A stretch of 12,634 nucleotides of DNA. Origin: Pseudomonadota bacterium (GTDB lineage: Bacteria; Pseudomonadota; Gammaproteobacteria; Burkholderiales; Burkholderiaceae). The notes under the pieces are model-generated. The model saw only the letters and a list, made by a program, of their open reading frames with translations, had not been told where the DNA came from and made no database searches. The stretch lies in assembly GCA_029777935.1 (NCBI GenBank), contig JAKORH010000349.1:1-12634 (forward strand), read 5' to 3'. The position numbers were made by a program, and so were the translations under genes. Each line of letters begins with the position of its first letter. Position 1 is the first letter of the stretch. Below are positions 1 to 7,249 of the stretch, piece after piece.

Positions 1-501
1 CCTGCTGTCGTCCATCAGCAGGTGGGTGACGCAGATGCGGTTGAACACCTTGTCGGCCGACTTCTTGGCGGCCTCGGCCACGATCGGCTTGTAGGACTCG
101 CCGTGGATCATGATCTGCCAGCGGCCTTCACGAAGATATCGCCCGGTCTTCGGGTCCTTCATGATGGGCAGGCCCCACTCCTCGAACTGGTGCACCGTGG
201 AGTCCACGTGGCGCGCCATGTCGAACAGCAGGTCTTCGCGCACCATGCCCATCAGATCGATGCGGGCGTAGCGCACATGGTCCTCGGGCTGGTTCTCGCC
301 CCAGCGCGTGCCCATGTAGCAGTTGATCGCGTACAGGCCCTGCGCGACCGCACCCGAGCGATCGATGTTCGCCTTCTCGGCGATCACGATCTTCTTGTTC
401 TGGCCCCAGAACCGCGCCTCCCAGGCGGCTCCGGTGCCGCCGAGGCCCGCACCGACGACCAGGATGTCGATGCCGTCTTCAATGATCGTTTGGTAGGCCA
501 T
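1..501 (-). CDS. aprA: Adenylylsulfate (APS) reductase alpha subunit, N-terminal 167 codons (3' part beyond left edge)
   Basis: AprA is the FAD-containing catalytic subunit of dissimilatory APS reductase. In sulfur oxidizers the cytoplasmic AprBA enzyme joins sulfite and AMP to give APS and two electrons. The 167 visible residues begin MAYQTIIEDGIDILVVGAG. They include a GxGxxG dinucleotide-binding loop at residues 17-22 and the stretch SGAVAQGLYAINCYMG (49-64), typical of the AprA flavoprotein domain; DPKTGRYLREGRWQIMIHGESYKP follows further on, here described by its key residues only as a family-typical segment. The full protein is usually a little over 600 residues, so about a quarter is here. 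The reading frame is open to base 1. The ATG shares one base with the aprB stop (TGATG), so translation is probably coupled. It is the last visible gene of the sat-aprM-aprB-aprA unit. The identification is secure. The oxidative direction is inferred from aprM and the sox and tusA neighbours. Confidence 0.96.
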   Translation of the reverse strand, partial: MAYQTIIEDGIDILVVGAGLGGTGAAWEARFWGQNKKIVIAEKANIDRSGAVAQGLYAINCYMGTRWGENQPEDHVRYARIDLMGMVREDLLFDMARHVDSTVHQFEEWGLPIMKDPKTGRYLREGRWQIMIHGESYKPIVAEAAKKSADKVFNRICVTHLLMDDSR

Positions 502-980
502 CAGTAGTACACCCCTTTTTTCAACTTCAGTCCCGCCGCCTTGAGCGAGCGCAGAGCGCCGTCGTCCAGACGGATGTATTTTGGTTCGTTGTACAGCAGC
601 TCGCTGTCGCGCATCTCCTTGCTCGGCGCCGCGACGTCCGCCAGCTTCGGAATCGCCTGGCCCCAGGGCTTGGTGGTGATAGGCGAAAGGAAGTTCTTTT
701 CCGTGCCGTTGCGAAACTTGATCCGCCAGGCGATCGTGCCTTTCTGTTCGTCGCGGTGGACGCGCACGCTGTGGCCCAGCGGAGCGAAGTCCGCGTAGCC
801 GCGCACGTCGATCGCGTGCTGGGGGCAGGCCTTCACGCAGGAGTAGCACTCCCAGCACATGTTCGGCTCGATGTTGTAGGCACGCCGATAGGTCGTGTCG
901 ATGTGCATGATGTCCGACGGGCAGATGTCGACGCAGTGTCCGCATCCGTCGCACCTTGTCATGTAGACAAAGGTTGGCAT
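501..980 (-). CDS. aprB: Adenylylsulfate reductase beta subunit, two [4Fe-4S] clusters
   Basis: AprB is the iron-sulfur electron-transfer subunit that pairs with AprA. The 159 residues are complete and of normal length for the family. The N-terminal ferredoxin domain has two clean four-cysteine motifs: C10-x2-C13-x2-C16-x3-C20-P and C42-x2-C45-x2-C48-x3-C52-P. The rest, including the tail ending KKGVYY, is the extended segment that in known AprBA structures wraps around AprA. The ATG at 980 is preceded on the minus strand by AAGGAG with an 8-nt spacer, a good ribosome binding site. The stop overlaps the aprA start by one base. The gap to aprM is 50 nt with no evident terminator, so I read it as part of one operon with sat and aprM. 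Confidence 0.97.
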   Translation of the reverse strand: MPTFVYMTRCDGCGHCVDICPSDIMHIDTTYRRAYNIEPNMCWECYSCVKACPQHAIDVRGYADFAPLGHSVRVHRDEQKGTIAWRIKFRNGTEKNFLSPITTKPWGQAIPKLADVAAPSKEMRDSELLYNEPKYIRLDDGALRSLKAAGLKLKKGVYY

Positions 981-1030
981 TCGTCCGGCTCCTTATCTTC
1001 TTTCAGCAGAAACGGCGGGTTGCTTGGCTC

Positions 1031-1843
1031 TTAATAGTGGCGGGGCGCTTCGCGCTTGATGCCGAGCCCCATGTCCATCGGAGCGTCCCGCAACAGTTCC
1101 ATCGAGTGTCGCTTCTGCTGCTCGGGATCGTCACGGGTCTGCGTGGGCAGGTTCGCGGCCCATCCGTTGGCCTTGGACACTCTCTTTTCGAACGCGGCGG
1201 CGGGCTTGAAGAACATGTGGGCGAACTTGGACCACGGCACGCCGGCGAACAGCACCGTGGTGGCCAGGATGTACAGCCAGAAGAGCACGCCGGCCCCGCC
1301 GCCGGAAGCCGCCCAGATCAGGCCGAGCGTGGCACTCGCCAGCAGCGACAGGATGAACAGGTCCGCCTTGACGAGGCGCAACGGCGAGTTGCCCTCGGCC
1401 GCGACATCGACGCGGATGAAGAACCAGAACCAGTAGCCGCCGACGCAGATCATCAGGCCGCCAAGCCACCAGAGCTGCGTCCAGACGGGGCCTGCCTCGG
1501 CATCGAACACCAGCACCACGGTAGCGAGCACATAGAGCACGAAGCCGTACATGCCCAGCAGGTGCGAGATGCGCCGGCGCGGGTTGCAGAACTCGCCGGA
1601 GGCCAGCACGTCGACCACGGCGGTCTGCACGGCGATCGACACGAGCACGCCGCCGCCAAGCGGCTGCACCGCCTTCGACTTCGACCGGCGAAATTTCTGG
1701 AAGAAGTACTTGGCGCTGCCCTTGTGCACGACGTCGAAGAGCGTTCCCGCCACGACCAGCAGGAACATGACGACGACGTACGTTTGCATGACCGAAGGCG
1801 AGAGCGACGCCGACAGCCCGGCAAACGGATTGATGGTGAACAT
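1031..1843 (-). CDS. aprM: APS reductase-associated membrane protein AprM
   Basis: AprM is an integral membrane protein encoded with aprBA in many sulfur oxidizers. It is thought to take electrons from AprBA to the quinone pool where QmoABC is absent. The 270 residues have about six hydrophobic segments (roughly 18-40, 62-80, 96-114, 122-142, 160-180 and 184-205). Histidines sit near membrane edges at H40 (DVVH), H94 (RRISHLLGMYGF) and H209 (KFAHMFFKP); these could be haem b ligands, as in the related QmoC/HdrE/NarI-type proteins, but that is inference. The reading frame stays open well upstream of 1843. I chose the ATG at 1843 because GGGGAGGAG lies 7 nt before it and the membrane protein starts there; the upstream extension is Arg-rich and overlaps sat. 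The gap to the sat stop is 50 nt. The product name rests on hydropathy plus the sat-aprM-aprB-aprA order. Confidence 0.9.
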   Translation of the reverse strand: MFTINPFAGLSASLSPSVMQTYVVVMFLLVVAGTLFDVVHKGSAKYFFQKFRRSKSKAVQPLGGGVLVSIAVQTAVVDVLASGEFCNPRRRISHLLGMYGFVLYVLATVVLVFDAEAGPVWTQLWWLGGLMICVGGYWFWFFIRVDVAAEGNSPLRLVKADLFILSLLASATLGLIWAASGGGAGVLFWLYILATTVLFAGVPWSKFAHMFFKPAAAFEKRVSKANGWAANLPTQTRDDPEQQKRHSMELLRDAPMDMGLGIKREAPRHY

Positions 1844-1893
1844 CGTGTATCTCCTCCCCGAACGATTGCAGGTCTGGTTAGTTACAGGCAGCC

Positions 1894-3111
1894 TCAGCGG
1901 GCCGAATGCCCGGTCAGCTTCACTTCCACGCGCTCGCTCGCGGCGAGGCCTTCGTAGTATTGGCGCAGGATCTTCAGCACTTCCGGCCGGCTGAACTCGG
2001 CCGGCACCTCGGCGCCTTCCGACAGCCACTTGCGCAGCTTGGTGCCCGAGACCAGCAGCCGGTCATTGTCGCCGTGCGGGCAGGTGCGCGCGGAGGCCAT
2101 GCCGCCGCATTGATAGCACCAGAACGTCCAGTCGATCTTCAGCGGCTTGGTTTCCAGCGCATCGGCGGGGATTTCGTCGAAGATCTTGTGCGCGTCGAAC
2201 GGCCCGTAATAGCTGCCCACGCCCGCGTGATCGCGGCCGACGATCAGGTGCGAGCAGCCGTAGTTCTGGCGGAACAGGGCGTGCAGCAGCGCCTCGCGCG
2301 GCCCCGCGTAGCGCATGTCGAGCGGGTAGCCGGCCTGTACCACGGTCTTCTTGACGAAGTAGCGGTCGATCAGTGTGCCGATCGCCTGCGTGCGCACCTC
2401 GGCCGGAATGTCGCCCGGCTTCAGCGCCCCCAGCAGCGAATGCACCAGCACGCCGTCGCACACCTCGATCGCGACCTTCGCCAGGTACTCGTGCGAGCGG
2501 TGCATCGGATTTCTGGTCTGGAACGCTGCGATGCGGCTCCAGCCGAGCGATTCGAACAGGTTGCGCGTCTGCCGTGGCGTCATGAAGAGCGCGCCGTACT
2601 TCTCGGCGAAGCTTCCGGTCGACAGCACCTGCACCGGCCCCGCGAGGTTCACGTCGCCCTGTTCCATCACCATCTTGACGCCCGGATGCTCGGGGTCGGC
2701 GGTGCGGAACACCATCATGCACTCGTGCTTCTTGTTGATCGCGTATTTCTCGGTCACGCGCATCAGCGCCAGCACGTCGTCGCAATCCGGATCGATCAGC
2801 GCGATTTCCTCGCCGGTGCGGAACCAGTCCGCCTCCTTGCTGCCGGCCGACAGCGTGATCGGGATGGGCCAGAACAGGCCGTTGGCGAGCTTCATGCCGT
2901 CGCACACTCGCTGCCAGTCGCCATGCGTCATGAAACCGTCGAGCGGCGTGAAGCCGCCGATGCCGAGCATGACGAGATCGCCCTTTTCGCGCGAGCTGAC
3001 GCGCAGCTTGGGCAGTGTCTTGGCGCGCGCCAGCGCTTCGTCGCGCGCTGCGCCTTCGAGCAGCATCGGCTTGAGCAAACCGCCGCCGTGTGGATTGACC
3101 AGGCGCTGCAC
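1894..3111 (-). CDS. sat: Sulfate adenylyltransferase (ATP sulfurylase, Sat)
   Basis: Sat interconverts sulfate plus ATP with APS plus pyrophosphate. In this setting it most likely runs from APS to ATP and sulfate, the last step of sulfite oxidation, in the cytoplasm. The 405 residues match the single-chain Sat family. The N terminus LVNPHGGGL is typical, followed by a PUA-like domain to about residue 165. The catalytic domain shows [13 protein letters not shown] (198-210, the HxxH-type nucleotide motif), GRDHAG (292-297) and VSGTKLR (354-360). C332, C335, C344 and H346 (CYQCGG...TCPHG) form the structural zinc site of bacterial Sat proteins. The start is GTG at 3111, not ATG: GGGGA lies 6 nt upstream and the product begins [11 protein letters not shown] as in homologs. 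It is the first gene of the minus-strand operon and faces a 337-bp divergent spacer. Confidence 0.97.
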   Translation of the reverse strand: MQRLVNPHGGGLLKPMLLEGAARDEALARAKTLPKLRVSSREKGDLVMLGIGGFTPLDGFMTHGDWQRVCDGMKLANGLFWPIPITLSAGSKEADWFRTGEEIALIDPDCDDVLALMRVTEKYAINKKHECMMVFRTADPEHPGVKMVMEQGDVNLAGPVQVLSTGSFAEKYGALFMTPRQTRNLFESLGWSRIAAFQTRNPMHRSHEYLAKVAIEVCDGVLVHSLLGALKPGDIPAEVRTQAIGTLIDRYFVKKTVVQAGYPLDMRYAGPREALLHALFRQNYGCSHLIVGRDHAGVGSYYGPFDAHKIFDEIPADALETKPLKIDWTFWCYQCGGMASARTCPHGDNDRLLVSGTKLRKWLSEGAEVPAEFSRPEVLKILRQYYEGLAASERVEVKLTGHSAR

Positions 3112-3448
3112 GATGTGTCCCCGTCCCGGATGGTTTCAGATCGATCGATTGCCGCTGCACGAGCGGCGCTTCCCGCTTTTCGCTGCGCGAGCAGCGCTCC
3201 TCGCCAAGGCGCCGGCGCAAACGTCGACACGTTGTCGGGGTCATGCGATCTTCAGCCATCCACGGCCCTGCAATAACTCCCCACATGGGTAAGTACTGGT
3301 ACCCGGTGCCGGTAATGGGCCGCCGGTGCGCCCGCGGGACAAGATCGCACCAGGGAAGGAGTTGCCCGTTCTCCGTGATCTGTGGTCGGCTGACCGTTCC
3401 CGAACGCGATGCCTCGGACGTCACGGCAACGGGCGACTGGCGAATGAC
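3112..3448. other. Divergent intergenic region between sat and the exporter gene
   Basis: This spacer should hold promoters for both directions. I see no convincing -35/-10 pair on either strand. Two small hairpins lie on the sat side (3151-3167, and 3181-3196 with a GCGA loop) and form an imperfect direct repeat. Around 3283-3320 GGTA or GGTG motifs recur every 6 to 10 nt next to a CCCA/TGGG dyad (3280-3289). GGAAGGAG at 3354-3361 is a strong ribosome-binding sequence, but no good start codon sits at the right distance. A 69-codon plus-strand frame (3243-3452) runs through the spacer and its TGA overlaps the favoured TTG start of the exporter. It has no ribosome binding site or recognisable features, so I do not call it a gene. 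Confidence 0.5.
3151..3201. repeat. Two related short hairpins in the sat leader region
   Basis: The first hairpin has arms GCCGCT (3151-3156) and AGCGGC (3162-3167) with a 5-nt loop. The second has arms CGCTGC (3181-3186) and GCAGCG (3191-3196) around GCGA. The 20-nt segments 3154-3173 and 3182-3201 are direct repeats with 16 of 20 bases identical, and all four differences are transitions. On the minus strand they would lie in the 5' leader of sat or in its promoter. No function is assigned. Confidence 0.45.
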
Positions 3449-4444
3449 TTGAGAACGACAACGATTCGCGCGCAGCGCGGCGGCGCGCGCCTTGCGCTGG
3501 CGGCCGCATTGCCGGCAACGATCGCGCTGCTTGCGCTCGGCGTCGATCCGGCCTGGGCAGCCGCGGCCGAAGTCGACGAACTGCCGCGCACCGAAGGCGC
3601 GGGCTGGTGGCGCTGGCCGCTCGCGCTGTTCGTCGTCTGCTTCTTCCTCGGCGTGATCGCGGTACCGGCGGGCGTCGGAGGAGGCGTGCTGTTCGTGCCG
3701 CTGGTGAGCGGATTCTTTCCGTTCCATCTCGACTTCGTGCGCGGCGCCGGACTGCTGGTCGCGCTGTCGAGCGCGCTGGCCGCCGGGCCGTCGTTGCTGC
3801 GCGGCGGGCTGGCCAGCATGCGGCTCGCGCTTCCGCTCGCGTTGATCGCATCCATCAGCTCGATGGGGGGCGCGCTGCTCGGCTTGGCGCTGCCCGCGTC
3901 GGTAGTGCGGATCGCTCTGGGCGCGACCATCCTCGGCATCGTGGGCGTGATGCTGAAAGCGGGCAAGTCCGAGGTGCCGGACGTCAAGGCAAGCGATCGC
4001 CTCGGTGCCGCGCTCGGCATGCACGGCGTGTTCGTCGATGCTGCGTCGGGCCGGCAGGTTCAGTGGCGCACGCACCGCACGCCGCAGGGCCTGGCGCTGT
4101 TCCTGTTCATCGGCGTGCTGGCGGGAATGTTCGGCCTCGGCGCCGGCTGGGCCAACGTACCGGCGCTGAACATCGTGATGGGGGCGCCGCTGAAGGTCGC
4201 GGCGGGTTCGTCGAGCTTCATCCTGTCGCTGGTCGATTCCTCCGCGGCGTGGGTGTACCTGAACAACGGCGCCGTGCTGCCGGTCATTGCGGCGCCGTCG
4301 ATCGTCGGCATGATGCTGGGTGCGAAAATCGGCGCTCGGCTGCTGACGGTGCTCAAGGCGTCGCTGATCCGCAAGCTGGTGATCGCGATGCTGATCTTTG
4401 CCGGCGGGCGCGCCCTGCTGGTCGGACTGGGGATCGGAACATGA
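3449..4444 (+). CDS. TauE/SafE-family membrane exporter, probable sulfite/sulfonate exporter
   Basis: TauE/SafE (DUF81) proteins are inner-membrane carriers linked to export of sulfite, sulfoacetate and related anions. From a TTG at 3449 the product has 331 residues. It opens with what looks like a signal peptide: an Arg-containing start, hydrophobic residues 14-31, and AWA/AAAE as a possible cleavage site near 37. Then come the two repeated halves of the family, each with a Gly-rich membrane motif: GVIAVPAGVGGGVLFVPLV (68-86) and GVLAGMFGLGAGWANVPAL (222-240). A polar stretch with no clear membrane segment (about 171-211) links them. The frame also stays open from a GTG at 3326, which would add 41 poorly hydrophobic residues. 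No start has a good ribosome binding site, so the 5' end is uncertain. The stop overlaps the next ATG (ATGA). Sulfite as substrate is inferred from the neighbouring sat-apr genes. Confidence 0.87.
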   Translation: MRTTTIRAQRGGARLALAAALPATIALLALGVDPAWAAAAEVDELPRTEGAGWWRWPLALFVVCFFLGVIAVPAGVGGGVLFVPLVSGFFPFHLDFVRGAGLLVALSSALAAGPSLLRGGLASMRLALPLALIASISSMGGALLGLALPASVVRIALGATILGIVGVMLKAGKSEVPDVKASDRLGAALGMHGVFVDAASGRQVQWRTHRTPQGLALFLFIGVLAGMFGLGAGWANVPALNIVMGAPLKVAAGSSSFILSLVDSSAAWVYLNNGAVLPVIAAPSIVGMMLGAKIGARLLTVLKASLIRKLVIAMLIFAGGRALLVGLGIGT

Positions 4445-4884
4445 AACGGAACATCGGTGAAGCGATCGCGAACGGGCCGCAGGTGGAGATCGCGCCGGAG
4501 CAGTTGCGCTACGCGGTCTGGCTGCAGTGGGGCGGGTGGCTCGGGCTCGCGTCGCTGGTGCTCGCCTTCCTCGTGCACCTGACGGGAATCCTCGAGCCGC
4601 TGATCGAGAACGAGCTGCTGCCGCAGGCGTGGGCGATGCCGGCGGCGGAGATGCTGCGCTCGACCGGCCAGTCGCCTGGTTGGGGCTGGGTCTATCTGCT
4701 CGACCACAGCGACATCCTGAACCTCGTGGGCATCGCGCTGCTGGCGAGCTGTTCGGCTGCGCCGCTCGCGGCCGTGGTGCCGATCTACCTGAAGCGCGGC
4801 GACCGCGTCTACGCCACGCTCGCGCTGTTTCAGGTCGCCGTGCTCGCGCTGGCCGCTTCCGGACTGGTGCACGTCGGACACTAG
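4441..4884 (+). CDS. Small membrane protein coupled to the TauE-type exporter, unknown function
   Basis: The 147-residue product is not one I recognise. It has a polar N-terminal part (1-24), then three likely membrane helices at about 30-50, 92-116 and 122-143. A roughly 40-residue loop between helices 1 and 2 is rich in Glu, Pro and Trp (GILEPLIENELLPQAWAMP and the following WGWVYLLDHSD). The ATG sits inside the stop of the exporter gene in a 4-nt ATGA overlap, which suggests coupled translation and a product that works with the exporter. DUF1634 proteins are known to accompany TauE-type carriers, but I see no clear match to that family. The ends are well supported; the role is inference from the overlap only. 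Confidence 0.82.
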   Translation: MKRNIGEAIANGPQVEIAPEQLRYAVWLQWGGWLGLASLVLAFLVHLTGILEPLIENELLPQAWAMPAAEMLRSTGQSPGWGWVYLLDHSDILNLVGIALLASCSAAPLAAVVPIYLKRGDRVYATLALFQVAVLALAASGLVHVGH

Positions 4885-4891
4885 GATGAGA

Positions 4892-4967
4892 CGGCCCCCA
4901 CGCTCGCGCTGCTCGCTGCCCCCCGAGGGGGCGCGTCAGTACCTTCGGGCGGCCGGGCGGTACTGAC
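4892..4967. repeat. Compound intergenic repeat with two inverted repeats before the Usp gene
   Basis: The 83-nt spacer between the membrane-protein gene and the Usp gene is nearly filled by structured sequence. A GGCCCCCACGCTCGCGC-type stretch (4893-4909) leads into GCCCCC (4918-4923), loop CGA, GGGGGC (4927-4932). I associate this CCCCCGAGGGGG signature with dispersed intergenic repeats of Burkholderiales genomes; that is from memory. Immediately after, GTCAGTACC (4935-4943) and GGTACTGAC (4959-4967) form a perfect 9-bp inverted repeat with a 15-nt loop, ending right at the GTG start codon at 4968. No T tract follows, so it is not a classical terminator, but hairpins here could affect readthrough and translation of the next gene. 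Confidence 0.6.
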
Positions 4968-5741
4968 GTGCGCATCGTGCTCGCCACCGAGCGCACGCAC
5001 TTCGACGCCGGTGCCGAGCGGCTCGCGCTCGAAATCGCCGGCCGCGCGCAGGCGGAGCTTCACGTCGTGCTGCCGCTTGCCGGCAATCCCGAATTCCAGA
5101 TCGTCGCGCCCGAGCGCGTGGCGACGCTGGAATCGAACGCGCGCGCAGCGCTGCAGGATCTCGCGGACCAGGCGCGCGCACGCGATGTGTCCGTGTCGCT
5201 GCACGTGCGCGAAGGCGAGGACCTGGCGCGCGAGATCGTCGACGAGGCGCGCGAGCGGCAGGCGGACCTGCTGGTCACGCGCCGCGTCGGCAAGCGCGGC
5301 ATGCTGGCGCGGCTCGTCGTCGGCGAGATGGTGAACCAGGTCGCCGCGCAGGCGGCGATGCCGGTGCTGATGGCGCCGGAAGCGGCCGCGATGTGGTCGC
5401 GCCGCGTGCTGGCAGCGATCGAGCCGCATGCCGACGCCGAGTCGACGGCGCGCATCGCAGTAGCCTTGGCACTGCTGGCGAATGCGCCGCTCGCTGTCCA
5501 TGCGGACGAGGGGGCCGCTGCCACCGTCGCGCAACGGGCGCGCGAGCGCGGGGTGGCGTGCGAGCGCACCGGCGCAGCGCCCGACGCGGGATTCGCGCGA
5601 CGCGTGGCGGAGGCGGACGCCGACCTGCTGGTGCTCGGCATCGCGCCTAAGCACGCCGCGCACGCGCGGATCGCCAGGCCGATCGAGGCGCTGATCGGCT
5701 CGGTCGCGTACCCAACCGTGCTGGTCAAGCCGTCATCGTGA
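4968..5741 (+). CDS. Tandem universal stress protein (two Usp domains)
   Basis: Usp proteins are cytoplasmic Rossmann-like proteins, many of which bind ATP and accumulate under stress or respiratory change. The 257 residues hold two Usp domains, about 1-136 (starts RIVLATERTHFDAGAERL, ends MPVLMAP) and about 145-257 (starts RRVLAAIEPHADAEST, ends YPTVLVKPSS). The ATP-binding glycine motif (G-x2-G-x9-G-S/T) is degenerate: domain 1 has G108-x2-G111-x7-G119-E, and domain 2 keeps only a GS (244-245). Nucleotide binding may therefore be weak or lost. The start is GTG at 4968; the 9-bp inverted repeat abuts it and there is no clear ribosome binding site. An ATG does not occur near the conserved domain start. 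Its stop is 14 nt before the reductase gene, suggesting one transcript. Confidence 0.86.
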   Translation: MRIVLATERTHFDAGAERLALEIAGRAQAELHVVLPLAGNPEFQIVAPERVATLESNARAALQDLADQARARDVSVSLHVREGEDLAREIVDEARERQADLLVTRRVGKRGMLARLVVGEMVNQVAAQAAMPVLMAPEAAAMWSRRVLAAIEPHADAESTARIAVALALLANAPLAVHADEGAAATVAQRARERGVACERTGAAPDAGFARRVAEADADLLVLGIAPKHAAHARIARPIEALIGSVAYPTVLVKPSS

Positions 5742-5755
5742 TCCGGTGACGTGCG

Positions 5756-7231
5756 ATGTCGCACCTGCTGAGTCTCGCCCGCGCCGCGCAGCTCGTCGGA
5801 CTGGCGCGCAGCGCGCTGCAGAAGATGGTGCGCGAAGGCGCGCTCGCGACCTTCGACGGCCAGGTGACGGTCGAAGAACTGCGGCGCGCGTTTCCGTCGG
5901 CGATCCTCGAGGACGCGGGTGCCTTCGAGAAGGTGACGCAGATCCGCGAGACGGCGTTCGGCAAGCGCGTGCGCGAGCGGCTGCTGCCGTCGCAGGAAGT
6001 GCTGGCGCAGCGGCTGTTCGCGCAGAGCCAGGAGCTGGCCGACCTGCGCCGGTATCTGAACGCGTACCACGCGCTGGTGGTCGAGGGCGAGCGGCGCGTG
6101 CGTGAACTGGCGGCGGCGCGCGGCGATCCGGCGCTGCGCGCGCTGGCCGACGAGATGCAAACGGGGTTGAAGCGAGCGCTGGGAACCGAACCGGCGGGGG
6201 CGATGGATGCGATGGCCAATCTGTTGAACGTGATCTCGGCGCAGGTGACGGTGCGGCCGAGCGGGCACCAGTTCCTGGTCGAAGGCAACGACTCGATCCT
6301 GCAGGCGGGGTTGAAGGCCGGGCTTCGCTTCGCCTACGGCTGCGGCAGCGGCACCTGCGGCCTGTGCAAGGCGCGCGTCGTCAGCGGCGAGGTGCGGAGC
6401 ATCGAGCATTCCGACTACCCGTTGTCGGAGGTCGAGAAGCGCCAGGGCATCGCGCTGCTGTGCGCGTGCACGGCGGTCAGCGACGTGGTGGTGGAGACGC
6501 TCGAAGCGCGCGGGCCGGCCGACATCCCGGCGCAGGAGCTGGTCGCCACCGTGCGGGCGATCGAGCCGCTGGCGTCCGACACGCTGCTGCTGCACCTGCA
6601 GACGCCGCGCAGCAACCGGCTGCGCTTCCTCGCCGGCCAGTCGGTCACGCTCGGGCTGCCGAGCGAAGAGGGCGACCTGACGCAGACGCTGCCGCTTGCG
6701 AGCTGTCCGTGCGACGAGCGCAACCTGCATTTCCACGTCGCGCGCGACGCCGAGGCGCCGCTGGCGCGGCTGCTGTTCGACGGGCGCATCCGGCCCGGCA
6801 CGGCGATCAGCGTGCGCGGGCCGAGCGGCGATTTCGTGCTCGACGCCGACAGCACGCGGCCGCTGGTGCTGGTGGCGTGCGACACGGGCTTCGCGCCGAT
6901 CAAGAGCCTGATCGAGCACGCGCTCGCCGGCGAGAGCACCGAAGCGTTCGATCTCACGTGGCTGGCCACGCGCGGCGACAGCCACTATCTCGGCAATCAG
7001 TGCCGCGCATGGGCGGCGGCGTTCGACCAGTTCGCGTTCCGGCTGCTGACGGACGCTTCCGCGAGCGCGGGCGCGTGGCCGGCGATCGAGGCCGTCGTCG
7101 CCTCGAAACGCGACCTCGCGCAGTGCGACGTGTACGCCGCCGGGCCCGTCGAGTTCGTCGAGCCGGTGCTCGAGGGCCTGCGCGGTGCCGGCGCGCTGCC
7201 GGGGCGGATACACGGGCTGGTGACGGGATGA
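5756..7231 (+). CDS. Fusion of HTH-like domain, 2Fe-2S ferredoxin and FAD/NAD(P) oxidoreductase
   Basis: This 491-residue product looks like a self-contained electron-transfer chain with an added N-terminal module. Residues 4-48 (SLARAAQLVGLARSALQKMV...) resemble a MerR/excisionase-type helix-turn-helix. Residues about 55-150 are charged and probably helical. Residues 163-250 form a plant-type ferredoxin with 2Fe-2S ligands C196, C201, C204 and C236. Residues about 260-365 fit an FAD-binding barrel, but the usual RxYS flavin motif is replaced by LPLAS (312-316). Residues about 368-485 fit the NAD(P) domain, with VACDTGFAPIKSLIEH (373-388) and the C-terminal YAAGP (460-464). Ferredoxin-before-reductase order is known from oxygenase and CDP-glucoseen reductases; the HTH-like front is unusual to me. 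The ATG at 5756 is the first in frame after a stop at 5747. Its partner may be the Rieske protein encoded next. The physiological substrate is unknown. Confidence 0.86.
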   Translation: MSHLLSLARAAQLVGLARSALQKMVREGALATFDGQVTVEELRRAFPSAILEDAGAFEKVTQIRETAFGKRVRERLLPSQEVLAQRLFAQSQELADLRRYLNAYHALVVEGERRVRELAAARGDPALRALADEMQTGLKRALGTEPAGAMDAMANLLNVISAQVTVRPSGHQFLVEGNDSILQAGLKAGLRFAYGCGSGTCGLCKARVVSGEVRSIEHSDYPLSEVEKRQGIALLCACTAVSDVVVETLEARGPADIPAQELVATVRAIEPLASDTLLLHLQTPRSNRLRFLAGQSVTLGLPSEEGDLTQTLPLASCPCDERNLHFHVARDAEAPLARLLFDGRIRPGTAISVRGPSGDFVLDADSTRPLVLVACDTGFAPIKSLIEHALAGESTEAFDLTWLATRGDSHYLGNQCRAWAAAFDQFAFRLLTDASASAGAWPAIEAVVASKRDLAQCDVYAAGPVEFVEPVLEGLRGAGALPGRIHGLVTG

Positions 7232-7249
7232 GGCACGGCTTCACGAGGT

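Noticed and set aside
1844..2029. Upstream extension of aprM within the sat reading region
   Set aside because: A strong ribosome binding site 7 nt before ATG 1843 and the Arg-rich, non-conserved nature of the extension favour the shorter protein.
3326..3448. N-terminal extension of the exporter from GTG 3326
   Set aside because: The added 41 residues are polar and precede what looks like a signal peptide starting at 3449, and there is no ribosome binding site before 3326. I left it as an alternative start only.
3243..3452. 69-codon plus-strand frame in the sat/exporter spacer, with its stop overlapping the TTG start of the exporter
   Set aside because: No ribosome binding site, no recognisable domain, and a composition typical of chance translation of GC-rich DNA. 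The overlap alone is not enough.
2063..4996. Very long (977-codon) minus-strand open frame over sat and the exporter region
   Set aside because: Its translation is Arg/Ala/Pro-rich and low in hydrophobic structure. It overlaps well-identified genes on both strands and is an artefact of high GC content.
5060..7213. 717-codon minus-strand open frame opposite the Usp and reductase genes
   Set aside because: Arg/Ala/Gln-rich shadow of two clearly identifiable plus-strand proteins.
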